A stretch of 39,576 nucleotides of DNA from Verrucomicrobiota bacterium (GCA_024277195.1 JAJRVS010000290.1:1-39576); one strand, 5' to 3'. Shown: positions 15,755-24,873, numbered from the stretch's first letter. Numbers and translations: made by a program. The notes: generated by a model from the letters alone, not told the origin.

Positions 15755-16690
15755 TCAAATCCCCAGCAGTCTAACCTGCTCCTCATCCCGGGCAATCTGC
15801 ATCTTCAAATCCTCCAGGCTGGCAAACTTCTTCTCCTCACGAATCATTTGCACAAAAGTGATTTCCAGATCCTCACCATAAATTTCTTCATCAAAATCGA
15901 ACAGAAACACCTCCAGCAAACGTCGTTCCCGCACTCCTTCCAAGGTGGGGCGATAACCCAAATTCGCCAAACCCACATGCCGCAGCCCCTTGCCTGAATC
16001 ACGGGCGGCTATCACCGCATACACCCCACTAGGCGGCAACTGTTCGTTATGCACACTCAAATTGGCAGTCGGATACCCCAGAGTCCGCCCTAATTGTTTG
16101 CCCTTCACCACCGTCCCCAAAACGGTATAATCCCGTCCCAATAATTTTTCCACTGCGCAAAAATCCCCCTGATCCACCGCCCGGCGAATCGCTGTGCTGC
16201 TGATCACCTCTTCCCCTTCACGCACCGGCAATACTCCGGTTACATCAAATCCCAGATCCTCGCCCAAGCGCGTCAATAAACCAATGTCCCCGGAACGCTG
16301 ATGACCAAACACCCAATCCCTGCCCACGCTGATCTGTCGCAAATCCTCACACGCATCACTCAGCTGCTGAATAAAGTCATCTCCATTCAATTTTGAAAAA
16401 GCCTCGTCAAAATGAATCAACAAAACATGATCCACCCCCAGGGATTCCATCAGCAACAACTTGTGCTGGGTAGAAGTCAACAGCCGCGGCGCTTCTACCG
16501 CTGACAGCACCGACCGGGGATGAGGGTCAAAAGTCACCACCACCGTCGTGCCATCGCACTCTGCCGCCGCATTCACTGCCGCTCCAATCACCGCCTGATG
16601 CCCTTTGTGCAGCCCATCAAAAACCCCAATAGCCAAACACACCACCCCCGGAATCTCCCCCAAACCCGCAATATCCTCCACAAGCTGCAT
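15755..16690 (-). CDS. ribF: Bifunctional riboflavin kinase/FAD synthetase
   Basis: A 311-residue cytoplasmic enzyme making FMN from riboflavin and FAD from FMN. The N-terminal FAD synthetase domain has the nucleotidyltransferase motif GVFDGLHKGH at residues 22-31, VVVTFDPHP and a late SSTAIRRAV. The C-terminal riboflavin kinase domain has GRTLGYPTANLSV followed by LPPSGVYAVIA. Length is typical. It is the last gene of the nusA operon, 39 bases after truB. The start at 16690 is supported by AGGAG six bases upstream, and this Shine-Dalgarno sequence is part of a dispersed repeat (16690-16714). Confidence 0.95.
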   Translation of the reverse strand: MQLVEDIAGLGEIPGVVCLAIGVFDGLHKGHQAVIGAAVNAAAECDGTTVVVTFDPHPRSVLSAVEAPRLLTSTQHKLLLMESLGVDHVLLIHFDEAFSKLNGDDFIQQLSDACEDLRQISVGRDWVFGHQRSGDIGLLTRLGEDLGFDVTGVLPVREGEEVISSTAIRRAVDQGDFCAVEKLLGRDYTVLGTVVKGKQLGRTLGYPTANLSVHNEQLPPSGVYAVIAARDSGKGLRHVGLANLGYRPTLEGVRERRLLEVFLFDFDEEIYGEDLEITFVQMIREEKKFASLEDLKMQIARDEEQVRLLGI

Positions 16691-16714
16691 TCTAACTCCT
16701 AGCTTCTAACTCCT
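16690..16714 (-). repeat. ACTCCTA phrase repeat supplying the ribF ribosome binding site
   Basis: The plus-strand phrase beginning TTCTAACTCCTAGC matches the copy at 22984-23008 at 21 of 25 positions. It contains two TTCTAACTCCT units, and a third shorter unit follows. On the minus strand it reads AGGAGTTAGA directly before the ribF ATG and so provides a good Shine-Dalgarno sequence. Confidence 0.55.
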
Positions 16715-16729
16715 TTCTTCTAAAAAGGG

Positions 16730-17446
16730 TCACGCCCCCCTCATCCGCGACACCTCAGGCAGACTCAGCATTGTTCCGAGCACTTCATTCCTCTTGCCCT
16801 CTTTCAATTGCTCAAAAGTCACCACCCGGCTCAAATCAAACTTACCTGAACGGGTCCGGCGCAGTTTACTCAAATGCGCACCGCAGCCCAACTTCTCACC
16901 GATATCATGCGCATAAGTACGCACATAAAAACCCTTGCTGCACTTCACCGTAAAATCCACTTCCGGCAATTCGATCCGATCGATGCGTTTGCTATACACA
17001 TACACCAAACGCGGATCACGTTTCACCGTTTTGCCCTGACGAGCCAATTTATAAAGCGGCACGCCATCTTTTTTGATCGCCGATACCATCGGAGGTGTCT
17101 GATAAAAATCGCCTTTAAATTCATCAAAAGCCGCATTCACCACTTCATCAGAAAAATCGGGCACTTCTTTTTCTTCTAAAATATCGCCCTCGGCATCCTG
17201 GGTATTAGTCGTCGCTCCCAATGTAAGCGTGCCCACATATTCCTTGTCCTCGCACATCAACAAATCCTGGATTTTTGTCGCCCGGCCTACTACCAGAATC
17301 AGCAACCCGGTCGCCATCGGATCCAAGGTGCCACAGTGACCAATTTTCTTGATTCCCAGACAACGGCGCGCGACTGCCACCACATCGTGTGATGTCATAT
17401 CCTGCCCTTTATCCACCAACAATACTCCGTCTATTGAATTATCCAT
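16730..17446 (-). CDS. truB: tRNA pseudouridine-55 synthase
   Basis: A 238-residue TruB that converts U55 in the tRNA T-loop to pseudouridine. GHCGTLDPMATGLL at residues 36-49 has the catalytic Asp42; GVLLVDKGQDMTSHDVV is the conserved N-terminus, YQTPPMVSAIKKDGVPLYKLARQG the mid motif, and CSKGFYVRTYAHDIG the RNA-binding part. It is short compared with the roughly 300-residue enzymes and seems to lack a C-terminal PUA domain, as in several other bacteria. Its ATG overlaps the end of the phosphoesterase gene by 8 bases. Confidence 0.95.
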   Translation of the reverse strand: MDNSIDGVLLVDKGQDMTSHDVVAVARRCLGIKKIGHCGTLDPMATGLLILVVGRATKIQDLLMCEDKEYVGTLTLGATTNTQDAEGDILEEKEVPDFSDEVVNAAFDEFKGDFYQTPPMVSAIKKDGVPLYKLARQGKTVKRDPRLVYVYSKRIDRIELPEVDFTVKCSKGFYVRTYAHDIGEKLGCGAHLSKLRRTRSGKFDLSRVVTFEQLKEGKRNEVLGTMLSLPEVSRMRGA

Positions 17447-18416
17447 TTATCACTTGTTCAACACTGTTTAAAAATTTCGCAGCAGCCTCATCAATCGGAC
17501 CACCCATCCGAGTGCCTGCAGCCAACTGGTGCCCACCTCCCCCAAACTTCCCACAAATCTCACCCACATCCGCCGCCGGTGTTTTGGAGCGGGCGCTGAC
17601 CCGGATTTTTCCATCCTCCAACTCTTCAAAAAATACCGCCACCACCACGCTGTCGACCGAACGAATCACGTCAATCAAACCCTCGGTGTCCGAAGGCTGC
17701 ACACCATAACGGTCTATCACCTCACGCCGCAGTTTCCAACTAGCCACTTTCCCCTCAGATGAAATTTGCAATTCTTTCAGCAAGTCGCGCAGCACATATA
17801 TCCTTCGTAAGGGGTATGACTCATAAAGCGATTGTGAAATCGCACCCACATCCACCCCTCCTTGTAACAACTCCGCTCCCACCTCAAAGGTATGCGCAGT
17901 GGTACTCGGATACCGATAGGATCCGGTATCGGTAGAAATCCCCGCCCAAATATTGTTCCTCACCACTTCATCCAGCGGCCAACCCATTTCTTCAATCAGA
18001 TCAAATACAATCTCGCCCGTCGCTGGTGCTTTGGCGTCGATGTAGTTCAAATCCCCATAAGCAGGGTTACTGATATGATGATCAATATTGACCAAAACCC
18101 CACGCTCGGCAAAAGCCGCCCAGACCTCATCCCCGGCACGTTGCTCAGAAGCCGTATCCAGGATCACCGTCACATCCACTTGCAACGACGCTTTCAAATC
18201 AATCGGGCGCTTTACCATCGAAGCCCCTGGCAAAAATTCCAGCGCTGCCGGAACTCCGTCCTGGTTAATCACCGTCACCTCTTTGCCCAACTTGCCCAAT
18301 ACCTGCGCCACGGCTACCGCAGAACCAATCGCATCACCATCCGGACGCATGTGACTCAGTACCGCTATGGTCTCGGCTTTTTGTAAAGCTTCGCCGATTT
18401 GTCGAAGAGTCTGCAT
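17439..18416 (-). CDS. DHH family phosphoesterase (NrnA-like oligoribonuclease/pAp phosphatase)
   Basis: A 325-residue DHH-DHHA1 protein. Metal motifs are SHMRPDGDAIGS at residues 21-32, VILDTAS, NIDHHISNPAYG with the DHH signature, and GISTDTGSYRYP; the C-terminal DHHA1 domain has KFGGGGHQLAAG. NrnA enzymes cleave very short RNAs and 3'-phosphoadenosine 5'-phosphate using manganese. The gene lies between rbfA and truB, 31 bases after rbfA and overlapping truB, a common placement in the nusA-infB operon of many bacteria. An AGGGA Shine-Dalgarno-like sequence precedes the ATG. Confidence 0.9.
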   Translation of the reverse strand: MQTLRQIGEALQKAETIAVLSHMRPDGDAIGSAVAVAQVLGKLGKEVTVINQDGVPAALEFLPGASMVKRPIDLKASLQVDVTVILDTASEQRAGDEVWAAFAERGVLVNIDHHISNPAYGDLNYIDAKAPATGEIVFDLIEEMGWPLDEVVRNNIWAGISTDTGSYRYPSTTAHTFEVGAELLQGGVDVGAISQSLYESYPLRRIYVLRDLLKELQISSEGKVASWKLRREVIDRYGVQPSDTEGLIDVIRSVDSVVVAVFFEELEDGKIRVSARSKTPAADVGEICGKFGGGGHQLAAGTRMGGPIDEAAAKFLNSVEQVING

Positions 18417-18447
18417 CCGGTCCCTATCAGCAAAATATTAATCCGTC

Positions 18448-18831
18448 TTAATCTTGGGCAGACTCTTCCCCACCTTGCTCGGCATTTGCCTCACTTTCAT
18501 CTGCCAGACTATCGAGCAAAGACACAATTCGAACCCCGCGTTCAACAGAATCATCAGAACGAAACTCCAAACGAGGCGTGTAACGCATCGTCACCCGTTT
18601 ACCCAGATAGCTTTGCATCGCCACCCGGTTATGATTCAGTTTAGCTATCACTCGTGTAATAGCTCCCGGATCACCGATCACTCCCACAAATACACGCGCG
18701 CTTTGCAAGTTGGGAGCCACCTCCACACTATGCACCGAAACCAATACATTGAGGAAATCGAATTCCTTGCTGATGTAGGTGCCTAGCTCACGCTTCAGCA
18801 ACTCGTTGACTCTTAAAAGACGTTGGCTCAT
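18448..18831 (-). CDS. rbfA: Ribosome-binding factor A
   Basis: A 127-residue RbfA with the KH-like fold, needed for maturation of the 30S subunit. Typical segments are RVNELLKRELGTYISKEFD at the N-terminus, VSVHSVEVAPNLQSARVFVGV, and TMRYTPRLEFRSDDSVERGVRI near the end, followed by an acidic tail. The ATG at 18831 (MSQRLL) was chosen; a TTG five codons upstream is possible, but GGGAAG lies just ahead of the ATG. It follows infB by 52 bases. Confidence 0.92.
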   Translation of the reverse strand: MSQRLLRVNELLKRELGTYISKEFDFLNVLVSVHSVEVAPNLQSARVFVGVIGDPGAITRVIAKLNHNRVAMQSYLGKRVTMRYTPRLEFRSDDSVERGVRIVSLLDSLADESEANAEQGGEESAQD

Positions 18832-18883
18832 GACACTTCCCGGCAAGTTGCCCTGCCTTGGGTTTATTTCTCAAACAAAAAGA

Positions 18884-21022
18884 TCAAAGCGTTTGGTCCA
18901 CTTTTTCAAGCTCGTAACACTCGATGATATCCCCTGGCACGTAATCGTTAAATTTACCTAGGCGGATACCGCATTCCAAACCGTTACGCACTTCTTTGAC
19001 GTCGTCTTTGAAACGACGCAAAGTTGCAAATCCTCCATCGTAAACCGCTTGCCCACCGCGCAACACACGCGCCCGTGCGGTGCGAGCCATACGACCATTG
19101 GTGACAATACAGCCACCCACACGACCTGACGACAACTTGAACAGCTCCTTCACCTCGGCGTGACCGATCACATTTTCACGGGTCTCAGGGTCGAGCATTC
19201 CCAACAGAGACTCCTTCACCTGATCGATCAATTCGTAAATAATACTGAACAGCTTCACCTGAATGCCCTCGCGTCGCGCAATCGGTACCGCCTTGCCCTC
19301 CAGCTTGGTATTAAAACCAAGCACCACGGCTTCCGAAGCACTCGCCAACAAGATATCCGATTCCGTGATCGGGCCTGCTGATGCGTGCAGGATATCGACC
19401 GAGATTTTATCCGATTCAATATCCATCAAAGAATTCGCTACCGCCTCTACCGATCCCTGAACATCACATTTCAAGATCAGTTTTAAGACCTTCTTGTCAC
19501 CCGCTTCGATATTCTGGAAAAGAGTTTCCAAAGAGGTTTGCACCGGCTTGGCCAGTTTCTTCTGACGCCTCTCTCCCAAACGCTCTTCACTCAATTTTTT
19601 CGCGTGACGCTCCGAGTCCATTTGGATCAGTTCATCGCCAACATTCGGCAATCCACTAAAACCTAAAATTTCAACCGGCTCGGCTGGTCCCACCGTCTTC
19701 ACCGCCCCACCATTCGTGCCATAAAGCGATTTCACTTTACCCGAATAACTTCCACAGATGAATGGAACTCCCGTCTTCAAAGTACCAGCTTGGATCACGA
19801 CAATCGCCGTAGCGCCTTTACCGGGCGTCATCTTCGCTTCAATCACAGTGCCACGAGCCGAACCTTCCGGATTGGCTTTCAGCTCCATGATTTCCGCCTG
19901 CAAAATAATCGACTCATACAAGTCTTCGAGACCTGCCCCGGTTTTAGCCGAAACCTCCACGCAAAGTGTGTTGCCACCCCAATCTTCCGGAGTCAAATCA
20001 CGCTCTTGCAGCTGGGATTTGACCTTCATTACATCCGCACGTGGCAAATCTGTCTTGTTGATCGCTACAATAATTCCCACATTCGCCGCACGGGCATGGT
20101 CAATCGCCTCGATGGTCGTTGGCATGATACCGTCATCCGCAGCGATGACCAAAATCACAATGTCCGTCACATGAGCGCCACGAGCGCGCATCTCGGTGAA
20201 AGCCGCATGTCCCGGTGTATCGATAAAAGTAACCTGCTTATCATCCCGTGTGACCGAATAAGCCCCCACATGCTGGGTGATCCCCCCCGCTTCTCCATCG
20301 ACCACTTTCGATCCACGATAAAAATCCAACAGTGAGGTTTTGCCGTGGTCAACATGCCCCATGAAAGTCACGATCGGCGGACGCGCGGGCAACTTATTTT
20401 CCTCTTCCACCACCTCTTCTTCGGGCTCCTCTATAACTTCCTCAACCTTATGGACTCCTCCACCCTTTTCACGCTTTTCTTTCTCCAGGTAAAAGCCGTT
20501 TTTCTCACAAATTTGCTCCGCGACATCAGGTTCGATCGATTGATTCTGATTGACGAACACATCCAGTGCCATCAAATCCTTGATCAAAGCAAAAGGTTTC
20601 AAACCCAAGGCTATCGCCAATTCCCTCACCACAATCGGCGGTTTCAAATTGATGATCTTTGCTGGATCGATCTCTTCGCTCTCCTCATCCTCGACGACCT
20701 CGGCTTTAACCACCTCTTTTTCACTCACCAAATCGACCACTACGGGCGCCGGTTTCTTGATCTCAGTCTCAACCTTCACTTCCGCCTGGCGCCTTTTTTG
20801 CACCAGCGAATCAGCCTGAGGCCCCGTCAGGGAAGAAAAAACAGTTCCCTCAGACGCCTTTGAATCAATCTGATTGCGCTTGCTCTTACCGCGCAATACT
20901 TCCTTACGCTCTTCTTCCTCAAAGAGGTTCAGAGCATCTTTTTTCTTTTCATCCAGTGAGCTGCCGGTTTTTTCGCCGGCGTCTCCCTTGCCTTGAGGTG
21001 CGTCTTTTGTGTTCGAAGCCAT
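18884..21022 (-). CDS. infB: Translation initiation factor IF-2
   Basis: A 712-residue IF-2, the GTPase that brings fMet-tRNA to the 30S subunit. A charged, variable N-terminal region (about residues 1-120) is followed by an IF2_N-like helix (VVRELAIALGLKPFALIKDLMAL). The GTPase core begins near residue 220: MGHVDHGKTSLLD (G1), GGITQHVGAY (G2), DTPGHAAFT (G3), NKTDLP (G4) and SAKTG (G5). The later domains, including VLKLILKCDVQGSVEAV and the C-terminal GGCIVTNGRMARTARARVLRGG, are complete. An AGGA Shine-Dalgarno lies upstream of the ATG. The gap to nusA is 68 bases. Confidence 0.97.
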   Translation of the reverse strand: MASNTKDAPQGKGDAGEKTGSSLDEKKKDALNLFEEEERKEVLRGKSKRNQIDSKASEGTVFSSLTGPQADSLVQKRRQAEVKVETEIKKPAPVVVDLVSEKEVVKAEVVEDEESEEIDPAKIINLKPPIVVRELAIALGLKPFALIKDLMALDVFVNQNQSIEPDVAEQICEKNGFYLEKEKREKGGGVHKVEEVIEEPEEEVVEEENKLPARPPIVTFMGHVDHGKTSLLDFYRGSKVVDGEAGGITQHVGAYSVTRDDKQVTFIDTPGHAAFTEMRARGAHVTDIVILVIAADDGIMPTTIEAIDHARAANVGIIVAINKTDLPRADVMKVKSQLQERDLTPEDWGGNTLCVEVSAKTGAGLEDLYESIILQAEIMELKANPEGSARGTVIEAKMTPGKGATAIVVIQAGTLKTGVPFICGSYSGKVKSLYGTNGGAVKTVGPAEPVEILGFSGLPNVGDELIQMDSERHAKKLSEERLGERRQKKLAKPVQTSLETLFQNIEAGDKKVLKLILKCDVQGSVEAVANSLMDIESDKISVDILHASAGPITESDILLASASEAVVLGFNTKLEGKAVPIARREGIQVKLFSIIYELIDQVKESLLGMLDPETRENVIGHAEVKELFKLSSGRVGGCIVTNGRMARTARARVLRGGQAVYDGGFATLRRFKDDVKEVRNGLECGIRLGKFNDYVPGDIIECYELEKVDQTL

Positions 21023-21090
21023 TAAATCCTAATTTCCCTTGATTGAAATACTCTTGTCTTTGTTCTGTCGCAGTCGACGCCTTCACAAGT

Positions 21091-22455
21091 CTAAGCCGAA
21101 GCCTCGGTTTCCTTGTTTTCTTCTTCTTTCCCAGCCCCACCGTCCTGACTTTCAACAGCAGTTTCAGCCACTTCACTGTCAGAAGCAGCCTCAGATCCGT
21201 CGGAAGCAGGTTGATAAATTTCTTTAGCTTTCGCAAGAATCACTGCAGCCTCATCTTCGGGCACGTCAATGATCCCGGCAATATCCTCGGCATCAACCGA
21301 CGTTGCCAACATTTCGATATTAGTGATACCCCCACGCACCAACTCCAAAGCCTTCTCTTGTGCCAACCCCAAAGGTCCGGTCAATGCTTCAGCCGCAGCT
21401 TCCACCCGTGCCTCAAAGGCCTCATGAATCGACTCGTCTTTCTCAACCTGGATATCCCAGCCAACCAAACGAGAAGTCAGACGGGCATTCTGTCCACGCC
21501 GACCAATCGCCTTGGCCAACTCTTCTTCCTCCACCGTCACCTTCACCGAATGCGCGGCTTCATCGAGATCAATCGAACGAATCACCGCAGGTTTTAAAGC
21601 ATCCTGAACAAACTCTTTTATGTCATCACTCCAACGAATGATGTCGACTTTTTCGTTGTTCAACTCACGAACGATATTTTTCACTCTCGCTCCGCGCAAT
21701 CCCACACAAGCCCCCACCGGATCCACCTTATCGTTGGCGCTGTATACCGCAACTTTAGTGCGGTAGCCCGCTTCACGCGCAATACCGCGAATTTCCACCG
21801 TGCGGTCAGCGATCTCACTGACTTCAGCTTCGAACAAACGACGAACAAAATTCGGATGACTACGTGAAAGAATAATTTCAGGTCCACGAGAACCGTTTTC
21901 CACCGCTACCACGTAAGCCCGCACCCGGTCACCGACATTGTATTCTTCGGTATTTACCCGCTCTCTCGATGGCATCACGCCCTCGAACTTGCCTAAATCC
22001 ACCATCACGTCCGATCTCTCGAAACGACGCACCGTGCCACTGACGATGTCACCCGCACGATCTTTAAATTCATCGTAAATCAAGGCTTTTTCAGCCTGAC
22101 GCAATCGTTGCAGCATCGCCTGCTTGGCAGTTTGTGCCGCAATACGGCCAAAATCCTTAGGCGTCACGTCCACCTCGATCTCCTGATCGATTTCCGCATC
22201 GGGATTGATCCGCTGGGCTGTCGCCAGATCAAGCTGATCATAGGGATGCGCAACGGTTTCCACCACCACGAGAGAAGCGGTTGCCTTGATATTGCCGTTG
22301 TCTGGATTGATATGAATCTCCAGACCACGAGCCGGGCCAATGCTTTTTCTCGATGCCGCCAACAGGGCGCTTTCAAGAGCCTCGATCATCGTAGCGCGAT
22401 CGATTCCCTTTTCCTTCTCGTAATACTCAAAGAGTGCTAATAATTCGCTGGTCAT
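21091..22455 (-). CDS. nusA: Transcription termination/antitermination factor NusA
   Basis: A 454-residue NusA that binds RNA polymerase and RNA to control pausing, termination and antitermination. The N-terminal RNAP-binding domain (SELLALFEYYEKEKGIDRATMIEALESALL) is followed by the S1 domain (GDIVSGTVRRFERSDVMVDLG), KH1 (DPVGACVGLRGARVKNIVRELNNEK), KH2 (AIGRRGQNARLTSRLVGWDIQV) and a single helix-hairpin segment (LVRGGITNIEMLATS), ending in an acidic tail. The ATG at 22455 was chosen because the family begins a few residues before the LLALFEYYEKEK-type helix and AGGA lies just upstream. No rimP lies ahead of it. It is the first gene of the operon. Confidence 0.96.
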   Translation of the reverse strand: MTSELLALFEYYEKEKGIDRATMIEALESALLAASRKSIGPARGLEIHINPDNGNIKATASLVVVETVAHPYDQLDLATAQRINPDAEIDQEIEVDVTPKDFGRIAAQTAKQAMLQRLRQAEKALIYDEFKDRAGDIVSGTVRRFERSDVMVDLGKFEGVMPSRERVNTEEYNVGDRVRAYVVAVENGSRGPEIILSRSHPNFVRRLFEAEVSEIADRTVEIRGIAREAGYRTKVAVYSANDKVDPVGACVGLRGARVKNIVRELNNEKVDIIRWSDDIKEFVQDALKPAVIRSIDLDEAAHSVKVTVEEEELAKAIGRRGQNARLTSRLVGWDIQVEKDESIHEAFEARVEAAAEALTGPLGLAQEKALELVRGGITNIEMLATSVDAEDIAGIIDVPEDEAAVILAKAKEIYQPASDGSEAASDSEVAETAVESQDGGAGKEEENKETEASA

Positions 22456-22555
22456 TGTCCTGTAGGAACCCGAGACAGAAAAGGGCGGGAAAAATTTCCC
22501 ACCCCACTTTGCCCCCACGGCCTGCGCCTAGGTCATCCAAGTGTTGTAAGCTTGA

Positions 22556-22584
22556 ATCATAGGGGCAAGCTATCAAAATCGCAA
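22556..22584 (-). promoter_or_regulatory. Candidate sigma70 promoter for the nusA operon
   Basis: On the minus strand TTGCGA (22584-22579) is followed, after exactly 17 bases, by TATGAT (22561-22556). Both boxes are close to consensus and the spacing is ideal. It lies about 100 bases upstream of the nusA ATG, giving a leader of roughly 90 bases. The rest of the 264-base nusA-tRNA gap shows no other clear element. Confidence 0.55.
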
Positions 22585-22719
22585 GCAGAAAACCTTATAC
22601 AACTTTCAGCTTGCACATAGTTAATTTATGACTTAAATCAGGGGCGTCGCAGAAAACCACTGTTTGAGTTTTTTTGAAATACAAAAAATCCACTGTGGGT
22701 AACGTGACAAACGAAGAAA

Positions 22720-22792
22720 GGGTGGGTAGCTCAGTTGGTAGAGCAGTGGCCTTTTAAGCCATTTGTCCTGGGTTCGAGCCCCAGTCCGCCTA
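22720..22792 (+). tRNA. tRNA-Lys (anticodon UUU)
   Basis: A complete 73-base cloverleaf. The acceptor starts GGGTGGG; the D-arm is GCTC-AGTTGGTA-GAGC; the anticodon arm is TGGC-CTTTTAA-GCCA with anticodon TTT; the T-arm is CTGGG-TTCGAGC-CCCAG. The acceptor 3' strand TCCGCCT is followed by discriminator A, with three G-U pairs. The 3' CCA is not encoded. It is the only plus-strand gene in the long minus-strand block, converging with the ABC exporter gene. Confidence 0.95.
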
Positions 22793-22810
22793 CTTCTTCA
22801 TTTTCACATC

Positions 22811-22825
22811 CCCTCCGCTGGAGGG
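22811..22825. other. Hairpin downstream of tRNA-Lys
   Basis: CCCTCC and GGAGGG form a perfect 6-bp stem with a GCT loop, 18 bases after the tRNA. There is no T-run, so it may be a processing barrier or part of a repeat rather than an intrinsic terminator. It starts a 230-base gap rich in dispersed repeats. Confidence 0.4.
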
Positions 22826-22948
22826 ACGAGTTGACGGCTTTGCCTCCCTGCGAGCACAAGTCTCCTTACACTCAGCTCTGCAAGGCCACGCCCGCACTGT
22901 CAATATCCGCCCCCCTCCCGCTCACGTCCACACCGTCCCTCCCTCGCG

Positions 22949-22972
22949 AGCAGCCGAAGCGACCGCCCTACA
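22949..22972 (+). repeat. Dispersed intergenic repeat, AGCARCCGAAGCG word, copy 2
   Basis: AGCAGCCGAAGCGACC followed by GCCCTACA matches the copy at 3177-3200 at 21 of 24 positions. It lies between the tRNA-Lys hairpin and an ACTCCTA-type repeat, an order that recurs at 3142-3220. Confidence 0.55.
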
Positions 22973-22983
22973 GCCCCCCCCCA

Positions 22984-23008
22984 TTCTGACTCCTAAATTC
23001 TAGCTCCT
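22984..23008. repeat. ACTCCTA phrase repeat, second copy
   Basis: Begins TTCTGACTCCTAAATTC and contains two TTCTRRCTCCT-like units, matching 21 of 25 positions with the copy at the ribF start. Here it lies just past the 3' end of the ABC exporter gene and cannot act as a ribosome binding site. Confidence 0.5.
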
Positions 23009-23022
23009 GCCCCCGCTCCCCC

Positions 23023-24846
23023 TCAATCCACAAACTGCAACTGAGCCAACATCCTATACATACCATCGGTCTCGGCGATCAATTCATCATGCGTCCCCGT
23101 TTGCACCGTCATCCCGTCTTTGATCACCACAATCCGATCCGCGTCTTTCACCGTAGCCAGACGATGCGCAATGATAATCGAAGTACGCCCCTTCATCAAA
23201 GCTTCTAGCGCTTCCTGCACCACCCGCTCACTTTCAGCGTCCAGAGAACTGGTCGCTTCATCCAGAATCAAAATCGCCGGATCCGCTAAAATAGCACGCG
23301 CAATAGCAATTCTCTGCCGCTGCCCTCCCGACAATCTCACTCCCCGGTCCCCTACTAGGGTTTCATACCCCTCTGGAAAAGCCTCGATGAACTCATGCGC
23401 ATTCGCCCGCTGCGCCGCATCCTCAATCGCAGCGCGTTCAGCATCCGGATTGCCATAGGCAATATTCTCCAAAATACTCCCACCAAAAAGCAACACCTCC
23501 TGCGGCACCAAGGCCATCTGCGAACGAAGATAACTTAAATCATAAGACTCGGCATCTTTACCATCAAATACCACCTTACCTGAACTGGGATCATAAAAGC
23601 GCAGCAATAATGAGATGATCGTCGATTTACCCGCGCCACTAGGCCCAACCAAAGCCACCCTCTCCCCTGGCTCGGCTTTCAAACTAACCCCCTTCAAAAC
23701 CTCAACGTCAGGCCGGGTCGGGTAGCGGAAGCTCACCTGCTCCAATACTACGGCTCCCTCTAAGCGCTGCTGCTCATCAGCTCCATCCACGATCTCGGTA
23801 TCTTCACCAAGAATCTCCCTTACCCGGTCAGAGGCCCCCACCGCTTGTTGCAATTGACTGATAATCTCGGGAAATGATCCCAGTGCCGCCCCCACAAACA
23901 CACTGAACAATACAAAGCGCCAAAAAAGTTCCGAATCAATTTCGCCATTGACCAACATGATGCCGCCGTACCACAACACAATTGTCATCACCCCGAACAG
24001 CGCAAAGATAATAAAAGCGATAAACAACCCGCGAGGCGTCGCGGCTCGGATAGCCATATCGAGAAAACGATCCAACTGCACACCGTATCGACGGGTTTCA
24101 TAAGCCTCGTTGCCAAAAGACTTAACACTGGTGATGCTTTGCAGTGTCTCCTCGACCACCACATTAGTCTCTGCCAGCAAATCCTGTGACTGCCGGGTCA
24201 GTTTACGAATCCCTCTACCAAAAATAGCCGCCATCAACATGATCACCGGCACCCCCAATAACATCAACAAAGCCAATTTTGTTGAACTGGCAAAAACCAT
24301 CACAGTGCCCCCGATTAACATCACCGACTGGCGCACAATCTGCGGCACGGTATTGATCAGAGTTTCCCGGATTAGAGTCAAATCCGAAGCGATGCGGCTC
24401 GACATCTCGCCTACCCGATGCTCATCATAATAGGGCATCGGCAAACGAATCAACTTGCCATAAGTCTGTTTGCGGATCTCCGCCAAAGCCGATTCCCCCG
24501 CTTTGGTGAACCAGCGAATACGCCAGAAAACCAAAAAAGCTTGCAGCGAAAGAGCTGCCAAAGTGATCTTCAAATAACTTCCCAGGTTCTGCTTCACCGA
24601 TGCCACATCGATTTCACCCGCCGCCACCGATCCCCCGATCAGCTTGGAAATCATAAACGGCCAGACCAAAGCCAGCCCGGCAGTAAAAAACATGCAGAAA
24701 ATCGCCGGCCAAAACCACCTTTGATAGGGTTTCAGGTAAGAAAACAGCCAGAGAATCTCTTTCAGACTCAAGCGACGGGATTTTTTTTTCCCTTCTCCGG
24801 TTTTCCCCTCAGCAGCGTTTGGTTCTTTGTCAGCAGTTTTGGACAT
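23023..24846 (-). CDS. ABC transporter ATP-binding/permease (MsbA-like half exporter)
   Basis: A 607-residue type IV ABC half exporter. The N-terminal 30 residues are Lys/Glu-rich; the six-helix transmembrane domain spans roughly residues 40-330, and the nucleotide-binding domain follows with GPSGAGKSTIISLLLRF (Walker A), the Q-loop, LSGGQRQRIAIARAIL (signature), LILDEATSSLD (Walker B) and AHRL (switch). Such proteins work as homodimers exporting lipids, lipid A cores or drugs. MsbA itself is possible but substrate cannot be assigned. It lies 115 bases downstream of the TPR genes on the same strand, so it might be the last gene of the ExbB/ExbD/TPR cluster. Confidence 0.9.
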   Translation of the reverse strand: MSKTADKEPNAAEGKTGEGKKKSRRLSLKEILWLFSYLKPYQRWFWPAIFCMFFTAGLALVWPFMISKLIGGSVAAGEIDVASVKQNLGSYLKITLAALSLQAFLVFWRIRWFTKAGESALAEIRKQTYGKLIRLPMPYYDEHRVGEMSSRIASDLTLIRETLINTVPQIVRQSVMLIGGTVMVFASSTKLALLMLLGVPVIMLMAAIFGRGIRKLTRQSQDLLAETNVVVEETLQSITSVKSFGNEAYETRRYGVQLDRFLDMAIRAATPRGLFIAFIIFALFGVMTIVLWYGGIMLVNGEIDSELFWRFVLFSVFVGAALGSFPEIISQLQQAVGASDRVREILGEDTEIVDGADEQQRLEGAVVLEQVSFRYPTRPDVEVLKGVSLKAEPGERVALVGPSGAGKSTIISLLLRFYDPSSGKVVFDGKDAESYDLSYLRSQMALVPQEVLLFGGSILENIAYGNPDAERAAIEDAAQRANAHEFIEAFPEGYETLVGDRGVRLSGGQRQRIAIARAILADPAILILDEATSSLDAESERVVQEALEALMKGRTSIIIAHRLATVKDADRIVVIKDGMTVQTGTHDELIAETDGMYRMLAQLQFVD

Positions 24847-24873
24847 CGTAAAAAAACAAAACCCCTACACTGC

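Noticed and set aside
20345-20863. Long plus-strand frame of 172 codons opposite infB
   Set aside because: It is antisense to the conserved IF-2 coding sequence, has no recognisable domain and its composition mirrors the real gene.
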